Both the position numbers and the translations under genes were made by a program. Under the pieces are notes generated by a model, which made no database searches, was not told the origin of the DNA, and worked only from the letters and a program-made list of their open reading frames with translations. Shown here in pieces: positions 1 to 9,030 of a DNA stretch of 64,000 nucleotides (position 1 is the stretch's first letter; each line of letters starts with the position of its first letter). The DNA is from Flammeovirgaceae bacterium UBA7330 (GTDB taxonomy: Bacteria; Bacteroidota; Bacteroidia; Cytophagales; Cyclobacteriaceae): assembly GCA_002471275.1 (NCBI GenBank), contig DKPQ01000017.1, positions 186,001-250,000 on the forward strand, in the 5' to 3' direction.

Positions 1-1335
1 ATGGCTGAGACTGATCTTCGCAAGTGGATTCTTCTGGTTTTTAACTATGTTTTTGAAAGGATAGATCCTGTTTACGTTCATGGTGTAATCCGGCAAAGTC
101 ATGCTCATGATGCCTGTCTGAATGTTTTGGTTGTGCCTCAGGTTGGCACTCAGGTTTACCGGGATCCGTTGAAACCTTTGGGAATAGCTCACACTGGAAG
201 AGAACTGGGAGTTAATACTTCTGCTAAAGTCCTGGTTTACCAGGTTGTTGTTTGAATTGTAGGTGGATGTTCCTGCCGAAACAGATGCACCAAAGCTAGA
301 ATTTCCTCTGGTTTCAGGTCGGTGGCTCCAGCGAATCCAAAAGTCATTGGTCTCTACAGGGTCTTCGATATTGTCAATGATGGACTTATTATAGGAGAAG
401 TTGAAAGAACCGGAATAGGTATATCGTTTCTTATAGTTCATTGTGGCCTGTAGCCCATGTCCTCCCTTGGAATAAATATCTCCGGTAAGTCTCAGGTCCA
501 TGTAATCACTAAAGGTGAGGTAATAACCTCCATCTCTCAGGAAAAATCCCCGTTGTTTTTCTTCCCCGTAAGAAGGAAAAACGATCCCCGTCGCTTTCTT
601 CCTGGGTTGAGGAAACATCCCAAATGGGAACCAAAGCGGAGTGGGTATCTCCCTGAATTTTAGATTAAAAGGTCCGGAAACTACTTTGTTTCCAGGAATT
701 ACTTTGAGCTTTTCAGATTCAATAAAAAAATGAGGGTCTTCCAGGTTACAGGTGGAGTATTTGGCATTTTTGATAAACATCTCCTTTTCTTCGTTCATTT
801 TTACATCTTCACCATGCATAAAGGCACCTTCCTGCTCGGTAATAACACCTTTGATGATAGCCCGACGGGTTTTAAAATTGTAGAGGATATTGTCGGTCTC
901 ATAGGCGTCTCCCTGCTGTGTAAACACCGGTTTACCAATTTTTTTTCCGGTGCTGTCCGTAGCAAATTCTGCCTGGATAGTTCTTCTGTTCCAGTCCACA
1001 GTGGTCTTGTTGGCTTCCAAAACAATATCTCCATAGTCGATATGTGCCTCCTGATACATATAGATCTTTCTATTTTCCAGGTCATAGAACATGGAATCCT
1101 TGGCATTGTAGTTGATTGTAGTCTCAATATCACCTTTAGGTTTGGGTGATTTGGCTGTTTTAAGGGTATCAGAAGCGATTGTATCTGATAAGGAAGTGAC
1201 AGAATCCGGTGCGGATACTGATATTATAGAGTCTGACGTTATACTTTCAGTGGACTCTGAAAGATCCTGAGCATACCCAGAAGTGTAAAATGTAATGATC
1301 AAGAAAAAAAATACAATACTCCTCAGGCCTGACAC
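1..1335 (-). CDS. lptD: LPS-assembly protein LptD (3' end outside window)
   Basis: Outer-membrane translocon that inserts lipopolysaccharide into the outer leaflet. The minus strand is open from a GTG at 1335 through position 1, giving 445 visible residues; the C-terminal barrel continues outside. The reading frame has a stop upstream at about 1393-1395 and no ATG, so GTG 1335 is the best start. It gives a clean signal peptide of about 23 residues (SIVFFFLIITFY core, cleavage after GYAQ). An OstA/LptA-like periplasmic domain follows (about residues 60-220, with GDIVLEANK and the PHFFIESEKLKVIPG segment), then the barrel start (FPSYGEEKQRGFFLRDGGYY). It is divergent from an amidase gene. Family assignment is confident; the start is an inference. 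Confidence 0.85.
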   Translation of the reverse strand, partial: MSGLRSIVFFFLIITFYTSGYAQDLSESTESITSDSIISVSAPDSVTSLSDTIASDTLKTAKSPKPKGDIETTINYNAKDSMFYDLENRKIYMYQEAHIDYGDIVLEANKTTVDWNRRTIQAEFATDSTGKKIGKPVFTQQGDAYETDNILYNFKTRRAIIKGVITEQEGAFMHGEDVKMNEEKEMFIKNAKYSTCNLEDPHFFIESEKLKVIPGNKVVSGPFNLKFREIPTPLWFPFGMFPQPRKKATGIVFPSYGEEKQRGFFLRDGGYYLTFSDYMDLRLTGDIYSKGGHGLQATMNYKKRYTYSGSFNFSYNKSIIDNIEDPVETNDFWIRWSHRPETRGNSSFGASVSAGTSTYNSNNNLVNQDFSRSINSQFSSSVSYSQRFQRIPVNLSANLRHNQNIQTGIMSMTLPDYTMNVNRIYPFKNIVKNQKNPLAKISLSH

Positions 1336-1407
1336 AGGTTTTAATTTCAGTGAAAAATTTACATTTTTGCGTAAAAATATCGGATTTTAGTATATAACCG
1401 GGATAGC

Positions 1408-2190
1408 GTGAAAAATATTGCAATACCTTTTTGCTTTTGTATATTTTTTGTTTTCATCTCCTTTCATCCGGTGGGGGTTATTGACTACCGTATCAATAAA
1501 ATTGTAATAGATCCCGGTCATGGTGGAAAGGACCCGGGCACCCATGGGGTAATATCGAAAGAGAAAGATGTAGCCTTGAAGATTTCAATGGAATTGGCAA
1601 GGATCATCAAAGACAATATGCCTGATGTAGAGGTGATCTGCACGCGTCAGGACGATAGCTTCCCCGAGCTACACGAGCGTGCTGATGTGGCCAATCAAAA
1701 AGATGCTGACCTTTTCATCTCCATCCATGCCAACTGGATATCTAATCCTAATATCCATGGTACAGAAACTTATGTGATGGGGTTACACAAGTCTGAAGCA
1801 AACCTGAAAGTAGCCCAAAGAGAAAATGCAGTAATTCTGGCTGAAGAGGGGGGAGCTAATGATTATGACGGCTTCGATCCTAATTCACCGGAGTCCTATA
1901 TTTTGTTTTCTCTTTATCAAAGCGCTTTTCAGCAAAACAGTCTGCGATTGGCAGATAAAATCGAAGATCAGTTCAAAAACAGGGTAGGTAGACGCAGCCG
2001 GGGCGTGAAATCAGCAGGTTTTCTTGTTTTGTGGCGGACCAGTATGCCTAGTGTTTTAGTAGAAGTAGGTTATCTTAGTAATCCTAAAGAAGAGAGAGAA
2101 CTGAATGATCCATTGAACCAGGTTTATATTGCTTCTGGTATATATCGGGCATTTAGGGACTACAAATCAGAAATAGAATCCATGAATTGA
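1408..2190 (+). CDS. N-acetylmuramoyl-L-alanine amidase (Amidase_3)
   Basis: Zinc amidase that cuts the amide between N-acetylmuramic acid and the stem peptide in peptidoglycan, used in cell separation. 260 residues from a GTG start. A hydrophobic N-terminal segment (residues 4-22) serves as signal peptide or anchor. Family motifs are present: DPGHGGKDPG at 35-44 with zinc ligand His38, a Glu in KEKDV at about 52, SIHAN at 105-109 with His107, and the catalytic Glu in VEVGYLSN near 219. An insertion between His107 and the last motif (about 125-185) contains the DYDGFDPNSPESYI stretch common in Bacteroidota versions. Divergent from lptD, and followed after 87 bases by an MCE protein; this trio is an envelope neighbourhood I recall from Bacteroidota. 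Confidence 0.9.
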   Translation: MKNIAIPFCFCIFFVFISFHPVGVIDYRINKIVIDPGHGGKDPGTHGVISKEKDVALKISMELARIIKDNMPDVEVICTRQDDSFPELHERADVANQKDADLFISIHANWISNPNIHGTETYVMGLHKSEANLKVAQRENAVILAEEGGANDYDGFDPNSPESYILFSLYQSAFQQNSLRLADKIEDQFKNRVGRRSRGVKSAGFLVLWRTSMPSVLVEVGYLSNPKEERELNDPLNQVYIASGIYRAFRDYKSEIESMN

Positions 2191-2277
2191 GGACAGGTCT
2201 TTGGCTCTGATTTTTAAATTCATGAGATTTGGTTTCGGATTGGTCTTTTTCTCAAAATAAAAATTAAGTTAGTGCGG

Positions 2278-3216
2278 ATGTCCAAGGAATTTAAAGTAGG
2301 TCTAATAGCTCTTGTATCGGGAGTGATGCTCTATTACGGGTTTAATTTTCTAAAGGGAATTGACTTTTTCTCTCCGACTAACAAATATTTTGCGATCTAT
2401 GACAATGTAGATGGTCTGGTAGAAGGAAATCCGGTGATTATCAATGGGTATTCCGTAGGAAGAGTGACTGATATCAGCCTGATGAAAAACCAGGACAGCA
2501 TTCTGGTCAAGTTTGACATCAATGAAAACATCCAACTGAATGACTCTTCGGTGGCTTTGCTGACAAGTACCGACTTTTTGGGTACGAAGGGAATTGTTTT
2601 GACCATCGGCTCATCTCAAAACGTCATTGAGGCAGGGGATACCCTGATTTCTTATCGCGACAGAGGACTGGAAGAGATACTGGAAAACGCCACTCCTGTG
2701 GCCAACAACCTTAATGTAACCATCACCCGGGTAAACGAGATTCTCGTTGGACTAAAAGGTAGCGGCGAAAAAATCAATACTACGCTGGATGACCTGCACC
2801 GAACCTTCCTGAATGTAAACAGGATCATGGAAAGCAATGAAAATAACATTGAGCAGATTGCTACAGCTACGAAATTGTTGATAAGGAACCTCAATCAGAA
2901 GATAGAGCGACTGGGACCAGTGATCAAAAAAACCGATGGGGTGTTGGATACCCTGAATTCTCTGGAGTTGGCACAAACGCTATCACATATTGATTCAGTA
3001 ATGATTACGCTAAATCAGACACTGATTCTGATGAAAAGTGAGAATGGATCATTGGGAAAACTAATGTATTCTGATTCGCTTTATCAAAATGTGAATACTA
3101 CCATGGAAGATCTTCAGGGTCTGGTCCACCATTTTCGCAACTATCCTAAAGATTTCGTAAAGCCCTTAGGCAGAAAGCATAAAAACCTCAAGGGGATTGA
3201 TGAGAAAGAAGAATAG
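2278..3216 (+). CDS. MlaD/MCE-family lipid-transport protein
   Basis: Probable substrate-binding component of an inter-membrane phospholipid transporter. One N-terminal transmembrane helix (about residues 6-24) anchors it in the inner membrane. A single MCE domain follows (about 36-112), recognisable by VDGLVEGNPVIINGYSVGRV and the later LGTKGIVLTIG. The remaining 190 residues are mostly helical and coiled-coil-like. I use the ATG at 2278 (MSKEFKVGL); a GTG two codons earlier at 2272 is also open. No MlaE or MlaF gene lies next to it, so its permease and ATPase partners must be encoded elsewhere. Same strand as the preceding amidase and likely co-transcribed. Confidence 0.85.
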   Translation: MSKEFKVGLIALVSGVMLYYGFNFLKGIDFFSPTNKYFAIYDNVDGLVEGNPVIINGYSVGRVTDISLMKNQDSILVKFDINENIQLNDSSVALLTSTDFLGTKGIVLTIGSSQNVIEAGDTLISYRDRGLEEILENATPVANNLNVTITRVNEILVGLKGSGEKINTTLDDLHRTFLNVNRIMESNENNIEQIATATKLLIRNLNQKIERLGPVIKKTDGVLDTLNSLELAQTLSHIDSVMITLNQTLILMKSENGSLGKLMYSDSLYQNVNTTMEDLQGLVHHFRNYPKDFVKPLGRKHKNLKGIDEKEE

Positions 3217-3310
3217 ACGAATTAAGTTTAACGCTGAATTCATTATTCAATAATAATCATCAAAAAGAATTTGGAATGTATCGGTTCTAATTCTTAAATT
3301 CAATATTGTC

Positions 3311-4165
3311 TTGATAAAGGAAACCGAATTAAAAGCTTTAGTGAGTTTATTGGAGGATGAGGACGATGAAGTCGTTTCTCATGTAGAAACCAAGCTCATG
3401 GAGATAGGCACAGGAATTATCCCTTTCCTTGAGCAGGAGTGGGAAAGTAATTTCAATCCACTTATCCAGCGAAGGATTGAAGACATGATCCATGGCCTGC
3501 AATTTGAGTTGGTACAGGAGCGCCTCCTTGCCTGGAAGAAAACAGATGAAAATGACCTGCTGGAGGGCCTTTGGCTTGTAGCAACTTACCAGTATCCTGA
3601 TCTGGACTACTCCGATCTCAAGATGGAAGTTGAACAATTATATCATGAGATCTGGCGTGAATTTAAAGCTGACTACGCACCGTTGGACCAGGTGCGGATT
3701 GTAAACAACATGTTGTTTAACAAGATAAAGTTCAGGGCCAATACCAAAAACTTTCATTCACCGGCAAACAGCATGATCAATGCGGTGCTGGAATCCAAAA
3801 AAGGAAACCCCATTACCCTTTGTTCCATCTACATGATCATTGCTCAAAAGCTGGGGATGCCCATTTATGGAGTGAATTTGCCAAATCTCTTTATCCTGAC
3901 CTATCAGGGAGATGGAATGACTTTTTATATCAATGCTTTCAACAGGGGGCTGATATTCAGCAAGGAGGATATTGATCATTACCTGGAGCACCTCAACATC
4001 CCGCCACAGGAGCTGTTTTATGAGCCTTGCACGAATGAGGATATCATTTTGAGGTGCTTACGCAATCTCGTTGTGTCCTTTGAAAAGCTGGGGGATTACC
4101 ATAAGTCGGATGAGATCAAGCTTATTCTCAAAAAGCTGGATGATCAGTATACAGGATTTGAATAA
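3311..4165 (+). CDS. SirB1-like transglutaminase-fold protein with altered active-site positions
   Basis: 284 residues from a TTG start; the first internal Met is about residue 30, so TTG is favoured. The N-terminal part (about 1-90) is helical with a HEAT-like LLEDEDDEVVSHVETKLMEIG segment. The Transglut_core2/SirB1 domain follows (about 110-280, with GNPITLCSIYMIIAQKLGMP). At the place where many SirB1 proteins read GVxxPGHF, this one reads GVNLPNLF, so the usual His is Leu. Where they read IDPF, it reads INAF, so the usual Asp is Asn. It may be a non-catalytic fold or use different residues. No signal peptide, so cytoplasmic. The stop abuts the stop of the convergent deacetylase gene. Function in Bacteroidota is unknown to me. 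Confidence 0.7.
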   Translation: MIKETELKALVSLLEDEDDEVVSHVETKLMEIGTGIIPFLEQEWESNFNPLIQRRIEDMIHGLQFELVQERLLAWKKTDENDLLEGLWLVATYQYPDLDYSDLKMEVEQLYHEIWREFKADYAPLDQVRIVNNMLFNKIKFRANTKNFHSPANSMINAVLESKKGNPITLCSIYMIIAQKLGMPIYGVNLPNLFILTYQGDGMTFYINAFNRGLIFSKEDIDHYLEHLNIPPQELFYEPCTNEDIILRCLRNLVVSFEKLGDYHKSDEIKLILKKLDDQYTGFE

Positions 4166-5254
4166 CTACTCTTTGATCTTAGGGTTGATCCAAAGGTAGC
4201 TATACCAGTACCACTTATTGGCATTATCCTGAACAGTTAAAGTATAAAGGGTTCTCCTTCTGCGTTCAATACTTTTGTTTGGCTTTGCCACAACTTCATA
4301 TTCATCGTCTTCTTTTTGATGGATCGAAAGATCACAAGTGCCACCCTGGATAAAGCATTGCATCTCATTCAGCCTGAGACCCTCTTTTCGAATGATCAGG
4401 TTGAGAGATGGTTCAAAATTTTCTAACAGGACATGTTGTTCTGGAGATCCTTTCACTTTCAACGGGAGGGCATTGGCTTTGAGTTTAAATTCATTGATAT
4501 CACTAAAATCTGTAGCCATTGGAAATCTGGGACAAGCCATCAGATCTGAATCATTGCTGATTACACCAGAATTTTGAGCGGCAGCAGCAGTAAACCCTGC
4601 ATCCTTCACAATTTCAAGCATTCTTTGATCAAACTCACCATAGGGATAGGCAAACACCTCTGGCGTGATGCCAAGGTTTTCCTGAATCAGCTCTTGACAT
4701 TGAATAATCTCTGACTCAAAATTCTGATACCTTTCATTCGCATCCATATTCAGGAAAAATGCATGGGAGTGGGTGTGATTACCAATTTCAATTCCACGTT
4801 TATGGGCATCCTTAATTTCTTTCCAGTCCATGTAGCTACTGCCACCAACCGTTTCTGTATTGATAAAAAGTGTTGCCGGAAAACCGTAGGTCTCCAGTAA
4901 GTGTAAGCCATTTTCATAAAAGCTTTGAAATCCATCATCAATGGTGATCACCGCTACTTTCTTCAATGGTTGCTCATCTTTCAGATATTTGATGGCATCA
5001 CCAAAGGTCATGACTTCAAATCCGGCTTCTTTTAAATAATTAAGTTGTGCCTTAAAATCTTCGATAGGTATGTTAGTGGAGGGGTATCGACTGTCACCAA
5101 AGCGATGATAGATGAAACAGTTTATGCTTTTTTGAGGGTTAGTGACAGTTTCTGCCACCAGATTATCCTGGTTTTTTTGCTTTGTGGAATCTCCGGGTTT
5201 AGCTCCACAAGCCATCAACAATGCCAACGCTACGATTAGGGCTTGTTTTGTCAT
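4166..5254 (-). CDS. Polysaccharide deacetylase (NodB) lipoprotein
   Basis: Predicted lipoprotein with a lipobox ending at Cys16 (ALLMAC) and an Asn/Lys/Gln-rich linker. The NodB deacetylase domain spans about residues 45-245. It has the metal-binding and catalytic signature: TIDDGF with Asp106-Asp107, the HTHSH motif with His160 and His164, and AYPYGEFD near 206-213. Such enzymes remove N- or O-acetyl groups from cell-wall or extracellular glycans. The C-terminal 110 residues look like a beta-rich accessory domain. The ATG overlaps the stop of the upstream glucosaminidase gene by four bases (5251-5254), so the two are probably translationally coupled and act together at the cell surface. Confidence 0.88.
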   Translation of the reverse strand: MTKQALIVALALLMACGAKPGDSTKQKNQDNLVAETVTNPQKSINCFIYHRFGDSRYPSTNIPIEDFKAQLNYLKEAGFEVMTFGDAIKYLKDEQPLKKVAVITIDDGFQSFYENGLHLLETYGFPATLFINTETVGGSSYMDWKEIKDAHKRGIEIGNHTHSHAFFLNMDANERYQNFESEIIQCQELIQENLGITPEVFAYPYGEFDQRMLEIVKDAGFTAAAAQNSGVISNDSDLMACPRFPMATDFSDINEFKLKANALPLKVKGSPEQHVLLENFEPSLNLIIRKEGLRLNEMQCFIQGGTCDLSIHQKEDDEYEVVAKPNKSIERRRRTLYTLTVQDNANKWYWYSYLWINPKIKE

Positions 5255-6075
5255 TCTTCCGAAGGTGATGAATACTGAAGGTCTAATACGAAGTGGTCGT
5301 ATTGTTGGAAATTGTTTTGATCAATGATGGTCCTAAGCTGGTCCACGTACTCTGTGCCTCTTTCTGAATAACTACTTAAATGCGGCAACAGTTTGTTGAT
5401 GTCACCTGTTTCATAGCTGGCAATTCTGAAATTCCGGTAAGCCCTTGCCCTTGCTATCGTTTCAAAATAGTCCACTATTGAGCCGGAAATATCTTCGTAT
5501 TTCCTTAAATGTACATTCCCGGTATTTGATTTAGCTGCGATCCTGGGTCGATCAGGGTTATAAGACCAGATGCCAAACAGGTTATTGGCCTCACTAAAAA
5601 ATCTGGAAGTACCCCATCCACTCTCAACCACTGCCTGGGCCAGTGCGATGCTGGTTGGGTGGGTATGCATGCGTATGATAAGGTCAAAAGGGCTATCAGC
5701 ATTGAATCGATCTAGTTGTGCCTGATAAAACAGGCTGTCCTTCTTGCTCCAATTGTCCGTCAGAACCAGGTCTTTCACCTTCCTGAGGTCTTGCCTCACC
5801 CTATGTTTCACTATGAGAATTGCCGGAAGGACAACAGCAATAAATTTTTCCTTGTTTTCCTGGACTGTAAGCGTATCAAAACCACCCACATTGTGATAAA
5901 GGAATGGTTTTACAAGGCTATCAGTTATGGGCACGATATCCTCAAGACTGGATATTTCAAGTAAAACAGGTTCAAAGACCTTGTCTTCTTCTTCCTCTTT
6001 GCAACCCGATATAAAAGTGGCAAAAAAGGCCGAAACCAGTATCAATCCAAGGGTAGGCCGGGGTAGACCTGTCAT
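5251..6075 (-). CDS. Bax/FlgJ-type glucosaminidase lipoprotein
   Basis: Predicted peptidoglycan or glycan hydrolase of the glucosaminidase family (Bax/FlgJ/LytG type). The signal ends in a lipobox at Cys25 (FISGC), followed by an acidic run KEEEEDK typical of exported Bacteroidota lipoproteins. The catalytic domain occupies the C-terminal half, with AQAVVESGWGTSRF carrying the expected Glu and the following NNLFGIWSY. Length is 274 residues, typical for Bax-like proteins. It lies 8 bases after the molybdenum hydroxylase subunit gene and overlaps the deacetylase gene by four bases, so all are likely read as one unit. Confidence 0.85.
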   Translation of the reverse strand: MTGLPRPTLGLILVSAFFATFISGCKEEEEDKVFEPVLLEISSLEDIVPITDSLVKPFLYHNVGGFDTLTVQENKEKFIAVVLPAILIVKHRVRQDLRKVKDLVLTDNWSKKDSLFYQAQLDRFNADSPFDLIIRMHTHPTSIALAQAVVESGWGTSRFFSEANNLFGIWSYNPDRPRIAAKSNTGNVHLRKYEDISGSIVDYFETIARARAYRNFRIASYETGDINKLLPHLSSYSERGTEYVDQLRTIIDQNNFQQYDHFVLDLQYSSPSEE

Positions 6076-6083
6076 ATCACTGA

Positions 6084-8270
6084 TTAACCCAGAACAATGT
6101 CTTTCTGTGCGAAAGGCTGTGAATAAACTCTTTTGCCAGTAGCCTTATACAGCGCATTGGCCAGTGCGCCTACCACAGGTGGTAAGGCGGGTTCTCCCAA
6201 ACCAGTTGGATGGATGTCGCTTTCCACAAAGAAAGTTTCTATCTCTTCAGGAGCCTCTGAATGCCTGATCAATCGGTATTTATCAAAGTTCTGTTGCTCT
6301 GCAGTTCCTTCTTTAAAAGTCAGGCTGCTGAACATTCCATGTCCGATGCCGTCTACAATACTTCCCTCTACCTGATTTTTAGCACCTTCAGGGTTTACGA
6401 CGATCCCACAATCTACGGCACACCAAACTTTTTTCACTTTAGGAGTACCATTTTCCTTGACAAGATCAACGATCTGAGCTACATACGAGTTGTGGCAGAA
6501 ATAAGCTGAAACGCCTCTGAACACTCCGGATGTTTCCGTGCCCCAGTTTGCTTTTTCTCTTACCAGCTTGAGTACACCAGCATATCTTTCAGCTTCATAG
6601 TCATTCTTTTCACCCACAGGGTCTTTCATATTTCGCTCAAAAAGCTTCAACCTGAAGTCAATTGGATCTGCGCCAGCTTCCTCAGCGACTTCATCCAGAA
6701 ATGCTGACTCTACTCCGGAGATAAAATTAGAACGGGGAGCTCTCCATGCACCAGTTGTGATGCTGGAATCTACACCAACACTTTCTGCCAGATAATTATC
6801 TACTGCACCTGCCGGGAATCTATTGGCATAAACGGCACTTCCATGGATACCAGTTCCTTTCACATGGAATCCAATAAGATTATTGTCTTTGTCCAGGGCT
6901 GCTCTGTATTTCACGGCATATGCAGGGCGATATAAACCCTGTGTCATGTCATCTTCCCGGGTATAAACCAACTTAACAGGGGCTTTCACCTTTTGAGAGA
7001 TGGCCGCAGCTTCGAGCCCAAAGTTTCCATAAAGTCTTCGGCCGAAACCACCACCCATTCGAGTCATCATCACGGAAACATTGTCTTCCGGAAGTCCAAG
7101 TAATGAAGCGGCACTCTTTCTTAGGTTTTCGGGAGTCTGGATAGGTCCGGTCAATTCAGCCTTATGCTCAGTTACATTGGCAAAGAAATTCATGGGCTCC
7201 ATGGTGTTGTGGGCTAAAAAGGGAGCCGTATAGGTTCTTTCAATGACTTTGGCTGCTTCTTTGAAAGCCTTTTCAGGGTTTCCGTCGATTCTTTCTGGTT
7301 TGGAAACTGGTTCTTTTAACGAGTCAGCTAATTTTCTCTCATGATCATATGAGCTTTCGGGTGTGGAAGCCCATTCCCATTCTATTGACAATGATTTCTT
7401 GGCCTTCATTACCTGCCAGGTAGTCTTTCCAACTACGGCCACAATTTCAGTAAATGCATTGTTGTCGGACCAGGTTTTTTCATCCGGTGCTGTTTTTACA
7501 GAGATCACATCCACAATGCCTGGCATCTGTTTGGCTGCCTCTGCCTCAAAACTTTTGAGTGTCATACCAAAGGCAGGAGCATGAACCAGCATAGCGATCA
7601 GCATTCCATCCTCTTTGTAATCCAACCCAAACAGTGGTTTTCCGGTGATGATTTTGTCTATGTCGACATTGCCTGTAGGCTTTCCAATGATTTTGAAGTC
7701 TTTTACATCTTTAAGTTCTACTTCTGCAGGCACTTCAATCGTAGCGGCCATTGAAGATACCTCACCATACCCGATTGATTTTCCGGAAGCATGTTTGATC
7801 ACTCCTTTTTCTGTGGTGAGCTCGTTCACGGGCACATTCCATTCCTTTGCAGCTGCTTCAAGGAGCATTCTCCTCGCTGTTGCTCCAGCCATTCGCAAAG
7901 CATCCCAACTCGCCCTGATCGAATTACTGCCACCCGCCACCTGGCGTTTGAAGTCCACGGTGTTGAGTGGAGCTTGCTCCACTACTACATATTCCCAGTC
8001 TACATCCAGTTCTTCTGCCACAATCATAGGCATGGAAGTCTTTACATTTTGCCCTATTTCAGGGTTTGGAGAGAAGATGGTAACCACTCCATTTTCACCA
8101 ATTTTGATATAAGCATTGATATCAAACCAGGAGTCTGGCATGGTAATGAGCTTTTCTTTTGATGGGCTACATGATGCAAGCCAGCTAAAGCCAAGCATCA
8201 ATCCACCACCAGCAGCAGTGGAGGCTTTCAGAAATGATCTTCTGTTATAACTTGTTTTAATGAGTGTCAT
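6084..8270 (-). CDS. Xanthine dehydrogenase family Mo-binding subunit (IorB-like)
   Basis: Molybdopterin-binding subunit of an aldehyde oxidase/isoquinoline 1-oxidoreductase type hydroxylase, 728 residues. A twin-arginine signal is visible (NRRSFLK at residues 9-15), followed by a hydrophobic stretch ending in WLASC at Cys34, so it may be a Tat-exported lipoprotein. Cofactor and substrate regions include TRMGGGFGRR, the TGAWRAPRSN segment, and GLGEPALPP near the C-terminus, whose Glu (about 693) matches the catalytic Glu of the family. The 2Fe-2S partner lies 20 bases upstream. No FAD subunit or cytochrome gene is adjacent, fitting the two-subunit periplasmic Ior-like class. The substrate cannot be read from sequence. 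Confidence 0.9.
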   Translation of the reverse strand: MTLIKTSYNRRSFLKASTAAGGGLMLGFSWLASCSPSKEKLITMPDSWFDINAYIKIGENGVVTIFSPNPEIGQNVKTSMPMIVAEELDVDWEYVVVEQAPLNTVDFKRQVAGGSNSIRASWDALRMAGATARRMLLEAAAKEWNVPVNELTTEKGVIKHASGKSIGYGEVSSMAATIEVPAEVELKDVKDFKIIGKPTGNVDIDKIITGKPLFGLDYKEDGMLIAMLVHAPAFGMTLKSFEAEAAKQMPGIVDVISVKTAPDEKTWSDNNAFTEIVAVVGKTTWQVMKAKKSLSIEWEWASTPESSYDHERKLADSLKEPVSKPERIDGNPEKAFKEAAKVIERTYTAPFLAHNTMEPMNFFANVTEHKAELTGPIQTPENLRKSAASLLGLPEDNVSVMMTRMGGGFGRRLYGNFGLEAAAISQKVKAPVKLVYTREDDMTQGLYRPAYAVKYRAALDKDNNLIGFHVKGTGIHGSAVYANRFPAGAVDNYLAESVGVDSSITTGAWRAPRSNFISGVESAFLDEVAEEAGADPIDFRLKLFERNMKDPVGEKNDYEAERYAGVLKLVREKANWGTETSGVFRGVSAYFCHNSYVAQIVDLVKENGTPKVKKVWCAVDCGIVVNPEGAKNQVEGSIVDGIGHGMFSSLTFKEGTAEQQNFDKYRLIRHSEAPEEIETFFVESDIHPTGLGEPALPPVVGALANALYKATGKRVYSQPFAQKDIVLG

Positions 8271-8290
8271 AGAGGATTGGCTTTAAAATT

Positions 8291-8752
8291 TTAATTCATT
8301 TCAGATGCGGCCGACTTGATGGCTGCTTTGATTCGAACGTAAGTTCCACACCGGCAAATATTGCCATTCATTGCTCCTTCAATTTCATCGTCTGAAGGGG
8401 CTTTATTTTGCTTCAACAATGCAGCTGCAGACATGATTTGTCCTGATTGGCAATACCCACATTGAGGTACATCGAGTTTTTTCCAGGCTTGTTGTACGGG
8501 GTGATCCCCTTTTTCGGAAAGACCCTCTATAGTGGTGATGGATGCTCCCACAGCTGAAGAAACTGTGGTGGAACAAGATCGGATAGCTACACCATTAAAA
8601 TGGACAGTACACGCTCCACACTGAGCAATCCCACATCCGAATTTAGTGCCTGGTAGATCCAGATGTTCTCTTAAAATCCACAATAGGGGAGTATCAGGTT
8701 CTGCTTCTACCTGATGTTTTTTGCCATTGACTTGCAGTTGGAATGATGCCAT
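8291..8752 (-). CDS. 2Fe-2S subunit of the molybdenum hydroxylase (IorA-like)
   Basis: Small electron-transfer subunit, 153 residues, with two 2Fe-2S domains. The plant-ferredoxin-like N-terminal cluster uses Cys40, Cys45, Cys48 and Cys60 (GCGIAQCGAC...RSC). The helical C-terminal cluster uses Cys98, Cys101, Cys133 and Cys135 (QCGYC and ICRC). It has no signal peptide, so it probably travels through the Tat system bound to its Tat-tagged partner. First gene of the minus-strand unit that continues into the Mo subunit, the glucosaminidase and the deacetylase. Confidence 0.92.
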   Translation of the reverse strand: MASFQLQVNGKKHQVEAEPDTPLLWILREHLDLPGTKFGCGIAQCGACTVHFNGVAIRSCSTTVSSAVGASITTIEGLSEKGDHPVQQAWKKLDVPQCGYCQSGQIMSAAALLKQNKAPSDDEIEGAMNGNICRCGTYVRIKAAIKSAASEMN

Positions 8753-9030
8753 GAATTACTGGATTTGGTTACAAATTATCAAGTTAGTCCCAATTCTGCT
8801 TTTTTCATAACATGACAAGTCAAAAACTGCTAAAATAATCAAAATACAATCTAATCTTTGATGATCTTAATACTTGTCTGCCAGCTTATTCAGTATTTGA
8901 TGATCTGCACGAAGTGGTTGGCTACCTGGAAAGCGGACTCAAACAGGTCGCGATATTCAGAACCTATATTAAGGAAATGTATTGAGAACTTTATTGAGAA
9001 TAATCAAAGAAGTAGTTGATCCGGTCTCTG
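8753..9030. other. Intergenic region with a possible gene remnant
   Basis: 278 bases between the 2Fe-2S gene start and the mltB stop. It must hold the promoter for the 2Fe-2S gene; I see only an imperfect -7-like TAATTTG on the minus strand near 8774-8780. The plus strand has an open frame without a start codon at 8839-8985 that reads like protein (FDDLHEVVGYLESGL), and an 11-base direct repeat TTTGATGATCT near 8857 and 8896. No full gene is supported. Confidence 0.4.

Noticed and set aside
730..1149. 139-codon plus-strand frame opposite lptD
   Set aside because: Antisense shadow of the LptD coding frame, which has clear family motifs.
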